Source: Rotaria sp. Silwood1
Taxonomy: Eukaryota; Rotifera; Eurotatoria; Philodinida; Philodinidae
Length of the DNA stretch: 64,000 nt
Assembly (NCBI GenBank): GCA_905250075.1
Contig: CAJNOP010000108.1
Location: forward strand, 248,001 to 312,000
Direction of reading: 5' to 3'
A program made the position numbers and the translations under genes. Below the pieces are notes generated by a model that did no database searches, had not been told where the DNA came from, and saw only the letters and a list, made by a program, of their open reading frames with translations. Numbering within the stretch: position 1 is the stretch's first letter; each line of letters begins with the position of its first letter. Below, in pieces: positions 12,029 through 25,900 of this stretch.

Positions 12029-13225
12029 TGTGAATATCTCATTTAGATACGAATTAATTAACATTAGTTTATGAAATCTAATCTTCTTGCGTATTTTTAG
12101 GCTTTACATATTGTATACAATATAGTAATCCGATGATACATTAATGTTTTATAAATACGTCGCGTTACTTATTATTTCAAAGAACAATCATAAAAAATAC
12201 TTACACATATAACAAAACTGTATAAAAAAATTTATCTAACAGCAGGGTAACTGCTACTTTGATTGAAAAGAAAAATGACAAAAAAAGAAGATAATGATAG
12301 ATAAAAATGTCGAAAGATAAAAATGACAATTTATTATTTAGTTGTTGATAAAGGGTTCAATGTGTTTATTTCATTTATAGAATTTATATTCAAAAGAGGA
12401 AAAAAAATGTTTTTTTTACTCAGAATAAAGTTGAAAAATAGAAATAATCTTAATGAATAAACTAATTTAAATTATGCATATGTTTCATATCCAATTTTTG
12501 GGAGAATGTGGATGTGAGTATGAATTTGTGAGAGTAAAGAAAACACATCCAACCACACCTATGCCCATACCTCACTTTATCTTACTATTTGGCTGATAGT
12601 GCCATCTTCGTTTCAATAATCGATCGTTTATGTTTTCATTTTCTGCATTAGTAATTTTAAACATCGGAACTATCAAAAAAACATATATTTCGATAATATT
12701 ACTTTCGGAATGCTTTTCCCCAGACTTTACCATTTCGATATGTTTATTTTTCGACATTGGTAAAATAAATCAATAGGATATGATAATATATGCTCGTACT
12801 ATTATTATTATTTATAATCAGGTTTCAAATGGCTTCCTAATATACCTAAGTTTCTTTCATAGGCTATATTTCTTCAAAGTTTAACAAATCGTATTTAATA
12901 TATTTTTGTCTTCAAAATAAATTTAGAACGATAATACGATATGATGAAACAATTTTATTAAATTTTTTTTCACTTTATTTATTCTATATAAACAAACGTC
13001 TTTTTTCTCTTGCGCTTTGCATTAAAGGACACATCGTCGTTAAGCATTGATCGGTATGTTTTTCTTTTGTAAAGCGTTAAGTCACATTTAGTAATCAGTA
13101 AACATTTCTTTAAAGTATAGCAACTAAAAAACGAGAAAACAAAAAAAAAGAAAAGGACAATCATCTATTGAAGAATTAAATTTTTTACGTGCTTCTCTAT
13201 TCACTCATAACTCCAACAAAGCATA
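12029..13225. other. Gene-free stretch with a G/T-arm, C/A-arm inverted repeat
   Basis: AT-rich sequence with no coding support. At 12501-12535 and 12543-12576 a G/T-rich arm (ggagaatgtggatgtgag) faces a C/A-rich arm (cccatacctcac). Similar pairs recur elsewhere in the window. The last few hundred bases are the presumed promoter of the gene at 13226. Confidence 0.5.
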
Positions 13226-14452
13226 ATGCAACAGCCAGTACCACGAGGTATTAAAAGAAAGACTGCTCAACCAGTCATAATAACAACGAATACTGTACGT
13301 ATGAGATTTGAAAATTATTTTCAAATAAATTTTTTAATATATTATAGAAATTCACTCCTAAAATATCAGAGCGAACAATTCGAATGAGAAAAGAAGCTAA
13401 AGAAAATCGATACAAACGATCAAAATTTGCAAGTGGACTTGATTTATTTGGTATCATATGTCTTTATGGTTTTTTGATTCTTGGCGTCTTAATTGGTGCA
13501 GGTTTGTTTCAATATTTATTATGCATTGTTTTATTTGTCTTATTTTAGGTGGCACAGTTATTTGTGGTATTTATTTTAGTAAGTCATTGTTTTTTCTATT
13601 TGAAATTGTATTGTTATATAGAATAAAAATTAATCTTATAATATAGATGCCGATGATAATACCAAAGGATGGAAAATTGCTGGTATTGTACTTGGTGTTA
13701 TTACATCTATAATTGGTGTTATTTTAATTTTAATAACTATATTTAAACAAGCACGTAATAGACCATGGCAATATAAAAAACAAGAAAATACGATTAATAT
13801 AGATGATTCTTATGGTGATGTTGATGATGATAATCAAATAAATGTTGAAAATTTTAATGATAATCCAACACAAAATAATACTATTGTTCATCAAGATTCA
13901 CTAGAAGAAAAAAAAAATCTTTCCCAATCTGCTAAAATTCATTCATTATCTGAAGTCAAAACACGTGAGACAGCTTCGTCACCAATACCCAATCAATCAA
14001 TTGAACCTTTACAATTACAAACTAATAATAATGATCTTATATTTTGTCCTGGTTGTAATCGTTTACATCCAAGTACACATCAATGTATGTATTCAACACG
14101 TAAAGCTAATGGTTTTCCAACACAAACTCGATCTATTTCGCAAGCACCTCGACAAGATTCAATTGCTATTCAAACAGATGATAATGGAAAAAAGACAAAG
14201 AAAACAGGGCCACATACAGTTATTGATCGTTCATTGAAATATTCGAATACTACTGAAACACAAACCGATGTTACAGCTAATCCACGATCAAACATAACAG
14301 AAAGTATTATTTTACGACGTGTACCAATACCAACAGCCAAAGTTATTGTACAACAACCAACAACAAAAGTTATGATTGTTAAAGTTCCTAATACAGCTGG
14401 TCAACTTGTTATTCAACCGAAAATAGGATCAATTGATGAGCAAACAAAATAA
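13226..14452 (+). CDS. Two-TM membrane protein, function unknown
   Basis: Complete four-exon gene: 13226-13294, 13348-13501, 13549-13578, 13647-14452, giving 352 residues. A basic N-terminus (RTIRMRKEAKENRYKRSK) precedes TM1 (about 57-85) and, after a short loop, TM2 (about 95-118). The long C-terminal tail is hydrophilic, Asn/Thr/Gln-rich and presumably cytosolic. It contains a small Cys/His cluster, CPGCNRLHPSTHQC, which could bind zinc. Introns are 45-68 bp. I do not recognise the family. The two close TM helices recall small claudin-like or TMEM proteins, but nothing decides it. The splice borders and intact frame make it a real gene. Confidence 0.85.
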
Positions 14453-15736
14453 AGACAAGCACAGAAAAAACAAATTTCTATTTCCGATGGTTTAGTTAAA
14501 GAATATTTTTTTTGGATTGAACGCAACAAATATTTATTGTTTTTTTTTATTCTTGTATTTTAGTACTTCATTTACTTTGCTATAATTAATATCTCATGTT
14601 CTAAGGATAAATCTTGTGATATTAGTAACATATACGTGTAATCAATGATGATTTGAGTTATATTTATTATACCGAGAGCAGATAAGATCTCAACTTCCTT
14701 AATAATTTGTTTTATTACTGGTTGTCCTAGGATATCAAAAATAGATATTATGTTGATGTTGTCTCTTTGCTTCTGTCTACAAGTGTAATGTCATTCATCA
14801 CATCGAAGACTTTTATTACGCGTATTCATTGGTGGTTATAAATATAAATATCCATTGTTTAATGTTTAGAATGAATTTTTTTCAACTATGTACACGAAAC
14901 GAAACAACATCATTTTCACGAACATGCCCTTTGAGATTTATGTAAAGAAATTATTCTATATGGGTTGTTGTTAGTTGTCTGTATGTATACTCTTCTAAAT
15001 GCGTCTGTACTGTTTGAGAATAACCACATACGATAATACCGAAAACAGCTAAGTGTTGTTTTTTCTCCGTTTTTTTCTGTAGGAGTAACAACACTTTGGG
15101 TAGTATTCTTTTTCTCTGTGCTAAACACGATATTTTCTGATAGGAAAATAAGTATGAGACCGAAAAAACAAGTCGTTTTTTGTCATCGTGATGATATTTC
15201 AGTTGTTTTTCTGTCCAAGTAACGGTACGGATGTCGACGATAATACTAAATAGAACATATCGATTTTCCTCTTTACTGTGTGGTTTATGGCTGATAATGT
15301 CTGTTGTTGTCATCTACAAGGACGATAAAAGGAAAGAAAGAAATAGGCAGAAAAACCACACAGAAAATTATTCGACTCTTGTAAGCGATGAAGAAGAAAA
15401 GAGAAAAAAGTAGAACAGATATTTACAGATCATAAATACAGTACATTTTTTTTCTACCAGTACGAATATATATCATCCCACAAAAACTAGATAGAAAACT
15501 GGTGTCTGTGAGTATGTTATTGACAAAATTCTTTAGATAGAATGAAGAAAAAACAATTGAAAAGCAAACTTCAATTTGTTCATAGACATTTATATAAAAT
15601 AATATGTAAATAAATGCGTATATCCTTTGTCTTGATATGATATAAAATATCAACAAAAACATTCAGAAATCCATATGGTTCTATAGACACACTAGTATTA
15701 CTTGGGATAAAATATACTTCTTATTTGTAGATCAGT
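14453..15736. other. Intergenic; UTRs and promoter
   Basis: This holds the 3' UTR of the upstream gene and the 5' region of the Tyr/Arg-rich gene. An AG acceptor just before its ATG (ttatttgtag at 15721-15730) suggests a 5' UTR intron. Overlapping short ORFs on both strands at 14916-15413 are not supported. Confidence 0.5.
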
Positions 15737-17437
15737 ATGTTACGTCGAGCCCGTTCGTTGAGCCGTCTCCGTGGCGCGACACCAGGGCGCGAAGCGACCC
15801 CATCTATTTATGACTATGGGTCGAGTAATGAAGGCACTGGTGGAGGCGGCTTTTCAACACGTCTCAATATTTATACACCAAATCTGTATGGATCAATACC
15901 ACGTTCTGCACGAGCTGTTTCTGTAGCTCGATCTAAGGATATCGATGATGAAATACTTGGTGGTCGAGCTTATAATCGATATCATCGAGCGCAATCGGTA
16001 GGTTATTTTGATCATTTAAAAGCACGACGACCATATTCTGCTTATGGTACACATGATTTTGATTATTTTGATCGTTATACAGAGCGTATTAGGGATAAAA
16101 CACCGATTGCTCTCGATGCTCATTATACTCATTACAGGCCTTATTATTGGTATCATACTGCACCACGTACCTTTTATTATTATTTTCCATATGATGATTG
16201 GCGTTATCGACCACTTTATTCTTATCGTTCTCCTGCACTATATTCATCAACAGGCGTTGATTCATCGTATAATTATCGTTTTAATGATGCAATCGATCGT
16301 GTAACATCATTAAAACGTGCTATGCGTGATCTTGATTATACACGTGAATTACGACAACTGCGTTATTCTACGCCATCAACATATTCAGCTATCACTTATG
16401 GTGATAATTTATTAAATCGAGCACGAGAAGATGTTCGACGTGCTGTTGATTCACGTGTTGGTAGTAGTGGTCTTTCAAGACTCAGTAATCCACGTGACTA
16501 TTTTGGGAGAACAGTAAGTGTTCTTTATCTATAAATATTTTTACTAAAAAAATCTATATGAAACCTTTTTTTTTTCTTAAGAATTTAATATAGTTATGAG
16601 AAAAAGATTTTTTCGTTTCAGTCCGGCTATTATTAGAACTTTTATTATCTACATATACACATACATACATACACACGCGCACACATATATACATGCACCG
16701 TCTTTCCCAACAATGGCTCAAACACATTCGTGTAATCCACTGACGTTCATTTTTATTCTTCTTTATAGACACTCGTTTTTTTCTCCTCTACCGTAGTTTT
16801 GTGCAAATTAACAAACGAATATTTTTATCTAGTTCGTTCTTGTTCATAATAATTTAATTAATGCAATAAAAAGAGAATTGAACATACATCTTTTGAATAT
16901 CGATTCTTTAGCTTCATCTTGAAGAGAAAAAGATGGTTATTTATGTATTAAATTCTTTTTCAGTATGTTCAATTTGAAAAAGATGGTGTTACAGACGTTG
17001 GCGTCAAATATACTGGTCTATCGAAGACTGTTGATGCTAAGCCAAGTACTTGGAAAGCTGAAGACAATATTGAAATGGCTTAGTAAGTATTTTGTAGCGA
17101 TATAGAGTTAACTATAAATTACTTATTTAGTGATTTACAAGCCATGAATGATGACACAGTAGACAAACTTTATGAGAATCAAGTGATCATTAATAAAAAT
17201 CGAGAATGGCTTTTACAAGATAAAGCTGGTGTTGCTCCTCGAGTGTTTCATTTTGACATAAATACTGTAAGTTGATATTGTTTTTCCTATCAACTAAATT
17301 TATTGTTTTGAAAAACGTAGCGTCAAGCTCGTCACAATGTTAACAATGCATTGCGTCTTGTTCGAGATTTAAAAGAATCTAAGAACGAAACATTCAATCG
17401 ATTATCACAACCATGGACATTTGGAAAATATTCGTAA
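15737..17437 (+). CDS. Tyr/Arg-rich protein, possibly structural
   Basis: Complete four-exon gene: 15737-16513, 16964-17082, 17131-17266, 17321-17437, giving 382 residues. The N-terminal half is very rich in Tyr, Arg, Ser and Asp (runs such as FYYYFPYDDWRYRPLYSYRS) and looks low-complexity and disordered. The C-terminal third is more ordered, with charged helical segments (KEDLKES-type stretches, NVNNALRLVRDLKES). No signal peptide or TM segment is seen. The first intron is 450 bp and the others are about 50. The composition suggests a cytoskeletal or muscle-associated structural protein. I do not recognise the family and do not name it. Confidence 0.85.
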
Positions 17438-18695
17438 TAAAGATCGAGAATGAACATACTGAAAAACTTATCAATAATGAAAAATAACTTCTCAAAGGAA
17501 ATTAAGAACAATATTTTTTCCTTTGCTTGTGCTCTTTTTCAATTTTTCCGTGTGATCCTTTTCCTTAGTTTTCATCAGATTGGAACATCATAAAATATTA
17601 TTCGGAAAAAAAAGAACTTTGATTCTTTCTTATTTTCACACTGTATTTTTCTATCTATTTATAAAATCATACAAATCCATGTCAACATATGTTAGCTATT
17701 GGTCGTATAAATAAAAAAAATTCTATGTAATAATTTATGTTCTTTTAATGTTGATGCGGTCAAGATGGAGGAGCTATCAGAATATATAATAGTTAACACG
17801 TTAAATGTTTAATTTGAAAGATTCCTATGTAGAATCATTTTCCAAAAAATCTTAACTTCTGTGATTGTACCTAAACATTGTAGAAAATATCATTCGATTA
17901 TATACATATTTATTAATAAAATTGAAAAATCTGTTCTTGAGAATTTTGATGATTCACTATGGTCTACAAAGTTAGAAAGCTTTACGCAATTTGGAAATAC
18001 TTGTGTATTTTATAGTTGAGATCTCATGAAATGATCCTATTAAGTGAGTAAAGTATGCATGAACACCTTAAAATTCTTTGTATTGTTTTTTTTTCATAGA
18101 TGTTCTGGAGTCTGACTTTCTAGAAAGATTAATTCCATAAATATATTCATTTTTAACGTTGTATTTATATCTCATGCTCTTCAAATAACTTAATAGTGAG
18201 ATCTATAATCATTAATAAAATATTAGCAGATCTTCGTTCAAATCAATGTCCTAGAGGAATATACATCACTAGTAATATATTGTCGCAATCAAAGACCAAA
18301 GCTATCAAGAAAACAAGCTGCTTGGTTGATGCATGATGCATTGAGGTAAATATTATCTTCGATATAAATATAGAAAATATGTAAGATTCTCAACTTCGAA
18401 TAGACTGTAATTTTATCAAAGTCTTCTTGAAATTATATAGTTAGAACTATTTTCTAAATCATCGGCGGTCCAGAGTCATTTTTTTTTTGGTATGGCAAAA
18501 TTATTAAAAAGTGTAAGGAACTTATAAGAAAAACAGAACCTTAAATTTTGTTCATATATTTTGATTTTCATAATAAGTTTCTACTGTAGGTATCATGTTC
18601 ATATTATATTTATTATTTTCATTCTTAAAAGTGACAAAAAAAAATATGACATCACAAACTTTTCATAAAAAAACTTGATCAATACAATTAAAATA
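17438..18695. other. Intergenic with one isolated exon-like stretch
   Basis: Bases 18232-18344 are open in one frame on the plus strand, bounded by AG before and ggtaaat after, and encode coding-looking peptide including NQRPKLSRKQAAWLMHDALR. No partner exons were found, so it is probably a gene relic. The rest is AT-rich 3' flank. Confidence 0.4.
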
Positions 18696-19675
18696 ACGGG
18701 TGATCGAAAATCATTTGGACAACATGTTTGTTCATTTTTGACCCACCTGAAAGTATTTCCGACGAGTGAAAATCTATGCGCTAGAATCAAAATTTTGTGC
18801 TCTTTCCGAATATGGACTTAGAAATTTTATGCAGGTTTCTGTTCGAGAATAGTGAAGCAATCTTTGAAAGGTCCAAAAACTTAGTTTGGATGGAAATTTT
18901 GTCCGCATATTTTTGTATTTTTACTGTTATCATCCGAAACTAAAAGATGGAACTTTCATTATTATACCAGCTTGTAGAACAAAATCTATCCTACAAAATG
19001 TACTGTGTGAGTATTTTTTTCTTTGGACAAAACTTTTGAGTATTCGTTTTTCCTAAATCGTCATTTTTTGAAAAATCGTTTTTTTTTACCAAAAGCATTT
19101 TATGTGGACAGTAGCTTTTGGAAAAATGCGTATAGTTTACCTTGGGTAAAAGCTACAGCTACAGCTTCGTTCAATATTACATTTTGTAAAGAATTGTTTG
19201 CTCTACGAAACTACAGAATCTGAGAATTTTTAGCATCTTCACAAAGGAATTTGTATGGGTTAGCAAAACCTGTTTCTTCGCAGTTCAAACTAACTATTTA
19301 AGCCTTTCAAAGGTCTCCTCACTTCTCTCGAACGAAAATAGACACAAAGTGTTTAGATCCATATCCAGAAAGAGCACAAAATTCTAGTCCTAACCCATAG
19401 TTTTGACTCATCTGAAAATGCTTTCAAGCAAGCCAAAACAAATGAATATTTTGATCAGAAACTTCGATCCAAACGTTCCGTCTAAATTAATTTGTTGGGC
19501 CTTTCAAAGATTATTTCACTACTCTCGAACAGAAATCGACGTAAAATTTCTAAGCCCATATTCGGAAAGATCAGAGAATTCTGATTCTAACGCATAGATT
19601 TTGACTCGTCGGAAATACTTCCAGGCGAGTCAAAAGTGAACAAACAGTTTGTCCAAATAATTTTCGATCACCCGT
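18696..19675. mobile_element. TA-flanked TIR element, Tc1/mariner type, non-autonomous
   Basis: ACGGGTGATCGAAAAT at the left end is perfectly inverted at the right end (ATTTTCGATCACCCGT), with similarity continuing some 35 bases further (ggacaa...tttgttca). TA dinucleotides flank both sides (18694-18695, 19676-19677). Inside, the left subterminal block (about 18745-18870) is inverted and present twice in tandem on the right (about 19320-19440 and 19500-19640). No transposase ORF is seen. A diverged copy of the same family lies in the MFSD14 intron. Confidence 0.8.
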
Positions 19676-19880
19676 TATATCACTTCTAGAAAAAATAGGT
19701 AAATCCAGCGTATTTGAGGATACCTCTATGAAAAAGCAGGAGTCACTTCTGGTCTAATTTTTTTTACTGGTTTCCGATTAAAGATTGGATCGAAACAAAT
19801 AGTCGTACAGGAAAGCCCATAATGAATAAAAATTTTTGGTATGGCAACTGTCATACCTTGCCACCATGGTGGCCTGCCAC
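19676..19880. other. Spacer between two mobile elements
   Basis: About 200 bases with no feature beyond a short inverted tract (gccaccatggtggc, 19859-19872). Confidence 0.4.
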
Positions 19881-19981
19881 TAGGGGTGTCAATTTACATT
19901 TACTTTTAATTTAATTTACGCGTAAATTAAATGATTAGTAATTTATATTTATTTTAAATTAAATGGTAAATGACATCCCTA
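19881..19981. mobile_element. Short hAT-type MITE (101 bp)
   Basis: Ends TAGGGGTGTCAATTTAC and GTAAATGACATCCCTA are inverted with two differences. The interior is nearly all AATTTAATTTAC-type sequence. GGGGTGTCA termini are typical of hAT MITEs. Flanking 8-mers do not match exactly. Confidence 0.65.
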
Positions 19982-22900
19982 CTTGAAGGCGTAACCATTC
20001 ATGTAGTCATAGCGTGATCCACAGAATACCTATACTATTCCAAGTTGGAAATAGTTTATTTGCCAACTTCAGATGCATCTTACGTGTTTTGTTATTGTAT
20101 GATGGCTGAATAAAAGAGTAGGAAATGAAGTTTGAAAATTCAATTTATCTATGCACGGAACGAAAATGATAACATTTGTTGTTGTTTATATATGAATATT
20201 GATAACAATCAGGATTATGAAGTAAAAAGTAAGTGACTATTTTTAATGATCAATTTGCTCGGCTGCGAGTCACATCGTCTATAAGAATTGGTAAATTTCT
20301 TTGTCAAAAGGTACTGGAATTCGCATAGAATTTTTGACCCATACTCTATCGCAATACTGAATACTGCACAATGCACAAATTAATCGTACTGTTGAAAGGT
20401 TTTTGAGAAGCGTTCAAATACATCATGAAATCTAACAGGACTGTTACTAGTGTAAACAGAACTTTAGCCTACTTAAATTGAAGTACGCTTTCATGGAAAT
20501 TTTGAATAGATTGTGTTCGTCAGAATCAAGTACGTAAGAGAGTTGAGAAAAAACGATCAAGTCCGAAGACTATTTGCATATTGTAAGGCAGTTTTATCGT
20601 TCTGTTATTATCGTAAACCACTGCGGCATAAAAAAATACTTCTACATTCACTTTTCTCCTGTCATTGAAATTCGATGAAAGTTATTTAAATAAACATAGT
20701 TAAGCACTTTGTGGAATAGAACGAATTCATATGAGTTGCTTCGAAAGTTATGTTTGATTTCATATATTCTCGATGTTTTCATGCCCTTTCTTCACTAAGA
20801 ATAAATGCGAAAGAAAAATTGCAGCTTCATCTAACTTCGTATGTTATGATGTATTGAAATTGACGTTTTCCTGACAGATAGAAAGAACTTAAAATAAAAC
20901 GAAAGAAAATATTGATAAACACAGAACAAATCACTAGAAACAGATTTTTTTTCACTTTTCTTATGAACGTAGATAACGAATATTGCTTCATTGACGATAC
21001 AAAAAAGACTTCCAAGAGTTAAGATCTAACGAAAGTATTAAAATTTTCAAGTCCTAGGAGAGCAACGTTTGGGCTATTCCTCTTTAGCACTCAAATAATA
21101 TTATACAAAAATAAATATTTTTGTGTACTATCCTTGATAATGCCAATCAGTAACAGTAAATGGAGGTACTCTATGACATAACTTTCTTCAAGCGATGAAG
21201 ACTTCGATCTTGCGGCATGATAATTTCTATCAAAAAGACATGTTTCGTAACGAAGTCATTTCCTGCAAGTTTCAGCGGTATCACACTGTTAGTCGTGTTA
21301 ACGCTGTAAGTATAGGGGATAAGAAAATTCACACCCATTCATCTAAGCTGACGGACATACTGACCCGTGTACTGAAACCCACTTGTAGACAGGTTGATTG
21401 TCTGGTAGCTGTCAGCATTGAAACCCACTTCCATATCTGAATCATCGGCACTCTGACTGAGGCTAGCACCAATAAAGACACTCACATATATATTTGCATC
21501 TATACTGGCCTATATGTCGACAGCCGCGCCTACCGAAGACCGATAACGGCACCAGCAGTCGTCCGGATATGCGCACGCACATCAATACCCACTACAGCTA
21601 CAGATCCACAGTGACACTTACATGGATATTGACACCGGCTCATCACAGTGAAACAACCACATTGGAGCCCTCAAACTCACACTGCAAAGTAATAAGACCG
21701 TTATAACAGTTTGATCTTTGTTGAATTTCTAGGAAAGCTGTCTTCTTTTCTTAATTTTTCGAAAAAAAAAAAAACATTTTCTCCATTAATGATTTGAGTC
21801 TCAAATTATTTCTACTCAATTTAGTTGAACTAAACTGTTGGATTAGCTTATTTTAGACACAAAAACAGTTGACATCAATATCTTGCGTATGTCTTACTCC
21901 ATGTGAATTTTATTGAATTTTATTATACTTGAATGAAAATTTTAATTGGTAAAATTGATTAATAGGAAAACTTATAGAATTTATTCATGAAACAACAAAA
22001 AACCAATTCTTATCTTGTTTCAGACAATGAGAAATACCACAAAAGCTGCATTTTATGTTATTAAACACTGGACAAACTCTTGTACTCCAATGTCCACATC
22101 TGCTTCCTGTAGACCAAACCACAGATATCTGTGTAGAACCCTTCAAGTTCAAAATTTTCAGATTCAGATTCTATCGCCTTATATATATTTTCTTCAGACA
22201 TACTTGAGAACTTTCTCAACGATCAACTGTGTATCTGCTCTAGAAATAGTTCGGAGGAATTCTAGAGTAGTCTTTATTGCTTCATTCCAGGAGAGTATGT
22301 ATTAATTTTTATGAATTATGTTGTGAAAAATAATTTCAAAAATGTGGAGCATTTTAGCTACTATGGCACTGAAAGAGTTAACTTATTTTCTTTTCTCAAA
22401 GTAATCACATACATGTATTTTAAAAACAATATTGCTTAATAGTTATCAGTCAACCATAGCAATCAATTGAGAGAGTGACTTTTTTTTTGTTTTGATGATG
22501 CGTGTTATAATATGCTCGACACATTTTGGTTTCCAATACTCGGTGTAGAGACGGTAGAAAATATTGACACATTATATACGGTGTATCTTCATATGATGCA
22601 TGAATCTACCTTGTCAAGTGTGCAAATATGCATATCAAACAGAGATATGAAAAAAAGGAAGTAAAGAAATCAGTTTCGTGGGTCTGATTGCTTTTTTTTG
22701 AATTGAAACAGTATCTTGTATACTATACATTTCACGAGTGTTATTGACAGGAGTATACGTATTTGTTCTTTCTTTTTATTATGTTTTTTACCGAATATGT
22801 CTGGTTAGCGATCACTAGCCGTGCAAAGAAAAAGAATAGTTATTAGTTTTTCGTTTTCATGGTAATAGACGGGCATGTTTTCTTGAATGTCATATTGCAA

Positions 22901-25900
22901 ATATGAATGAGGCTCGCACTTTTTTTCGCATAGTATGTAAGAAAGTACGGTCTCCTGAATAAATATGGGCAAAAACTTCTGTCATTACTTTAACGGTTAT
23001 CTCGAGGTTAGGATTCGTTTCCATGTATCGATATTTTAAACTAATATTGCTAGGTAGAGTATCACATAGTATTACATTGGTCAAGTATATTTTTGTCTTA
23101 TATCAAGCTGAAGTTAACTGCAATTCATTATTTTTAAAAGTATCTTTTGATAATATATTTGGCAGAATATTTAAGGTTAATTTATGCAAGAGAAAAATTA
23201 ACGATATGATTTAAGTGCTTGGTTTGTATTCGTATGCATCGGTAATCGAGAGAATTTGTATCTTCCGTAAATGCTATTTATTACAGAGGTAAAGTTGACA
23301 CTACATACCTGTGCAGAGAATTATTTTCGTTTCTTTCATTGATAGATGACTTAAAGGAGAACCTGTTGATTTTGTGTCATATATGTCGCGTAAAATATTT
23401 ATCAGGGATCGATGATTAATCGTGTATATATAACACTTGCGAGCATGTCGATGGATACCTGTTACTTGAGTGTATAAGATTCTTTGAAAGATAAAACCCA
23501 GAAAACAAACGAATGCGTTCTTTAAAAACTTTATCGAAGTGTTTCAAGCCATAAATGATTAAAAATGATAAAAAATTATGCTTGTGGACTATAAGTAGAA
23601 GGCCGAAAAAGATGTTAAGATTGTTTTTATTTATCCTGTGGATAATCTATTTTGAAAAGATCTTCGATACTAAACTCTAATTTAACTTTACAATTATGAG
23701 CCATCAAGAAATGAAACAGACAAGGAGTTTGCCTCACTTTCTTTTCAGAAGTAAATTAGTTTTATAAGATTCGAAATAGAAATGTTTCTTTGTAAATTTT
23801 TAACATAATTCCCCAAAAAATAGCATTGAAGATTTTGTCCTCTAGCAACCTTTCGTGTGTCGCATCAGAAATAATTTTTTTATGACAATTTCAAACCAGA
23901 TATGCTTTGAAATTCACAAATGTTAATTATCAATCTTATCAAAAGTTTTCACAAAGCCCTATTATTTCATAAAAAGCTTGAATCATTCTATTGTCTCTAT
24001 TATCCTGAGATGAGCATCTCACACAATAAGCATTCATTATTACTAAGCGAAACACGTCTTATCTAGAATAAATTTTTAAGCTTTGATGAGCTGAGATTTT
24101 TTTGCACCGAAGAAGGTTGCTATTTGAATAAAAATGACGCTTCCAAAGCATAAAAGAATCTTTGCTAAAGTACATATGTTGTTCTCTTCATGTGTATTTT
24201 TAGGAACCAAGTTTGCCACAATCTCAAGCTAGGACGATAAAAATAGTTTTATGAGCTTTGCCAGTTGTCATTCCAACAAATGAAGAAAAATGTGTAAAAC
24301 AATTTCAAAAGCTGGAAACTCGAGAGAATTCAACCTTGCCAACTAGTTGCTTCTATGTTTCTATGATTTTGAAAATGATGGAAAACGTGATAATGCTATA
24401 AATTTCGACTACAATGATTTTCTTAATGGCTGATCAAAAGATAACATTAAAAATAGAGAGAAGGTGTACATCAGAATAGATAAAGTAAAGTAAGTCCTTC
24501 ATATTATGCTGATTTCGGCTTAGCAACAATAAATAATTATTGTATGAGGTGCTCAGGTCAGGATGATAGAGGCAATAGACTAATTAAAGCTTTTTATGAA
24601 ATAACAGAGTTTGGTGAATACTCTAGATGATATTTGTAATTAAAATCTGTGAATTTGTAAGTATATCTGCTTTTAAATGGTCATGAAAGAAGAAATCGTT
24701 TTGGATGATGCATGTGAACAAATCCAAGAGGACAACGTAGCCAATACTATTTTTGGGGAAGTTACATAAAAAAATTGGTAAAGAAACATCTCTATTTCGA
24801 ATCTCATAGAACTGAGTTAACCCTACTAAGTAAGAGGAATGCGTGAAGGCTTTATTTGTCATCGCCCTTTGAATTGCTGTAATTTAAATTAGATATTAGA
24901 TACATTAGATTTCTCGAGCTCACTAAGAACAATAATTCCTTTTTTCGAGAATGATAGCGAAGTAGACTGGTAGATAATATTATATGCAAGAAGAAAACGA
25001 AACCTTGATATCGACTTTCATATGGTAAAGATAAAATATGGTAGTCGATACAGTCAGATAAAAAATTGTCCTTCCCCCACAGCGTTGGAAAAAAGGAAAA
25101 CAATCGTAAGACTGAGAGATAAGCGAGTGGGTAAAATCATAGATGTATGGGATATGGAAATGTAAGTGTAGATATAATAGTGAATGCAATTATGAAGACA
25201 AACAGAGGGCATACTCATATTCACATGCACATTTTTTACGCTTATCTTGTGTTTGAATAGACTGATAACGATTTTTTGTTTTTTTAATGTTTTTTCTCTA
25301 CCTTTCATCTGTTCTTTCTAAAGTAAACATCGAGTTTTTGTTTGACAAAAGTGAATATACTTTGGAAAAGCTAAAATTCAATGAACGAATCGATTTGACT
25401 ACTGAAACAAAATTTTCATTTATTGCTTTTAGAATATACGGTTTGCACTGCTGATATCGCTTATTTCTTATAAATTTTATGCTACTCTCACAGTACGAAT
25501 TATCATTACAACCTAAGTGAACTGTGGTCAAATATTGGAAAATATGGAATCCTTCAGTTATGACGAAATCTACTGACAGTCTTCTCAACAGTGTCATAAC
25601 ATCAAAACTTATTTTCTCGAAATGTAGAGAACTATGGACAGATTTCTTCAGGTGGCAATTGATTGAACGAAAAATTGCAATGAGTTGTTCAAGACACATA
25701 TTATCTACATGTTTTTGAAGAACGAATAGATTTCTACGAAACATTATGTCTCCAAGATCACATTCTCATTGTTCAATAGTCTCTCGCCGTTCGATGTATC
25801 CACCGTAAGATACACGCTTCATATTTGTTCACCTCAAAATCTGTTTTTCTATATCCTCGTCATTAGTGAAAAATACTAAGGTAGTTTATAAACCTAGATT

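Noticed and set aside
25298..25744. 148-codon minus-strand ORF
   Set aside because: No motif, no convincing splice context and overlapping ORFs; probably chance in decayed sequence.
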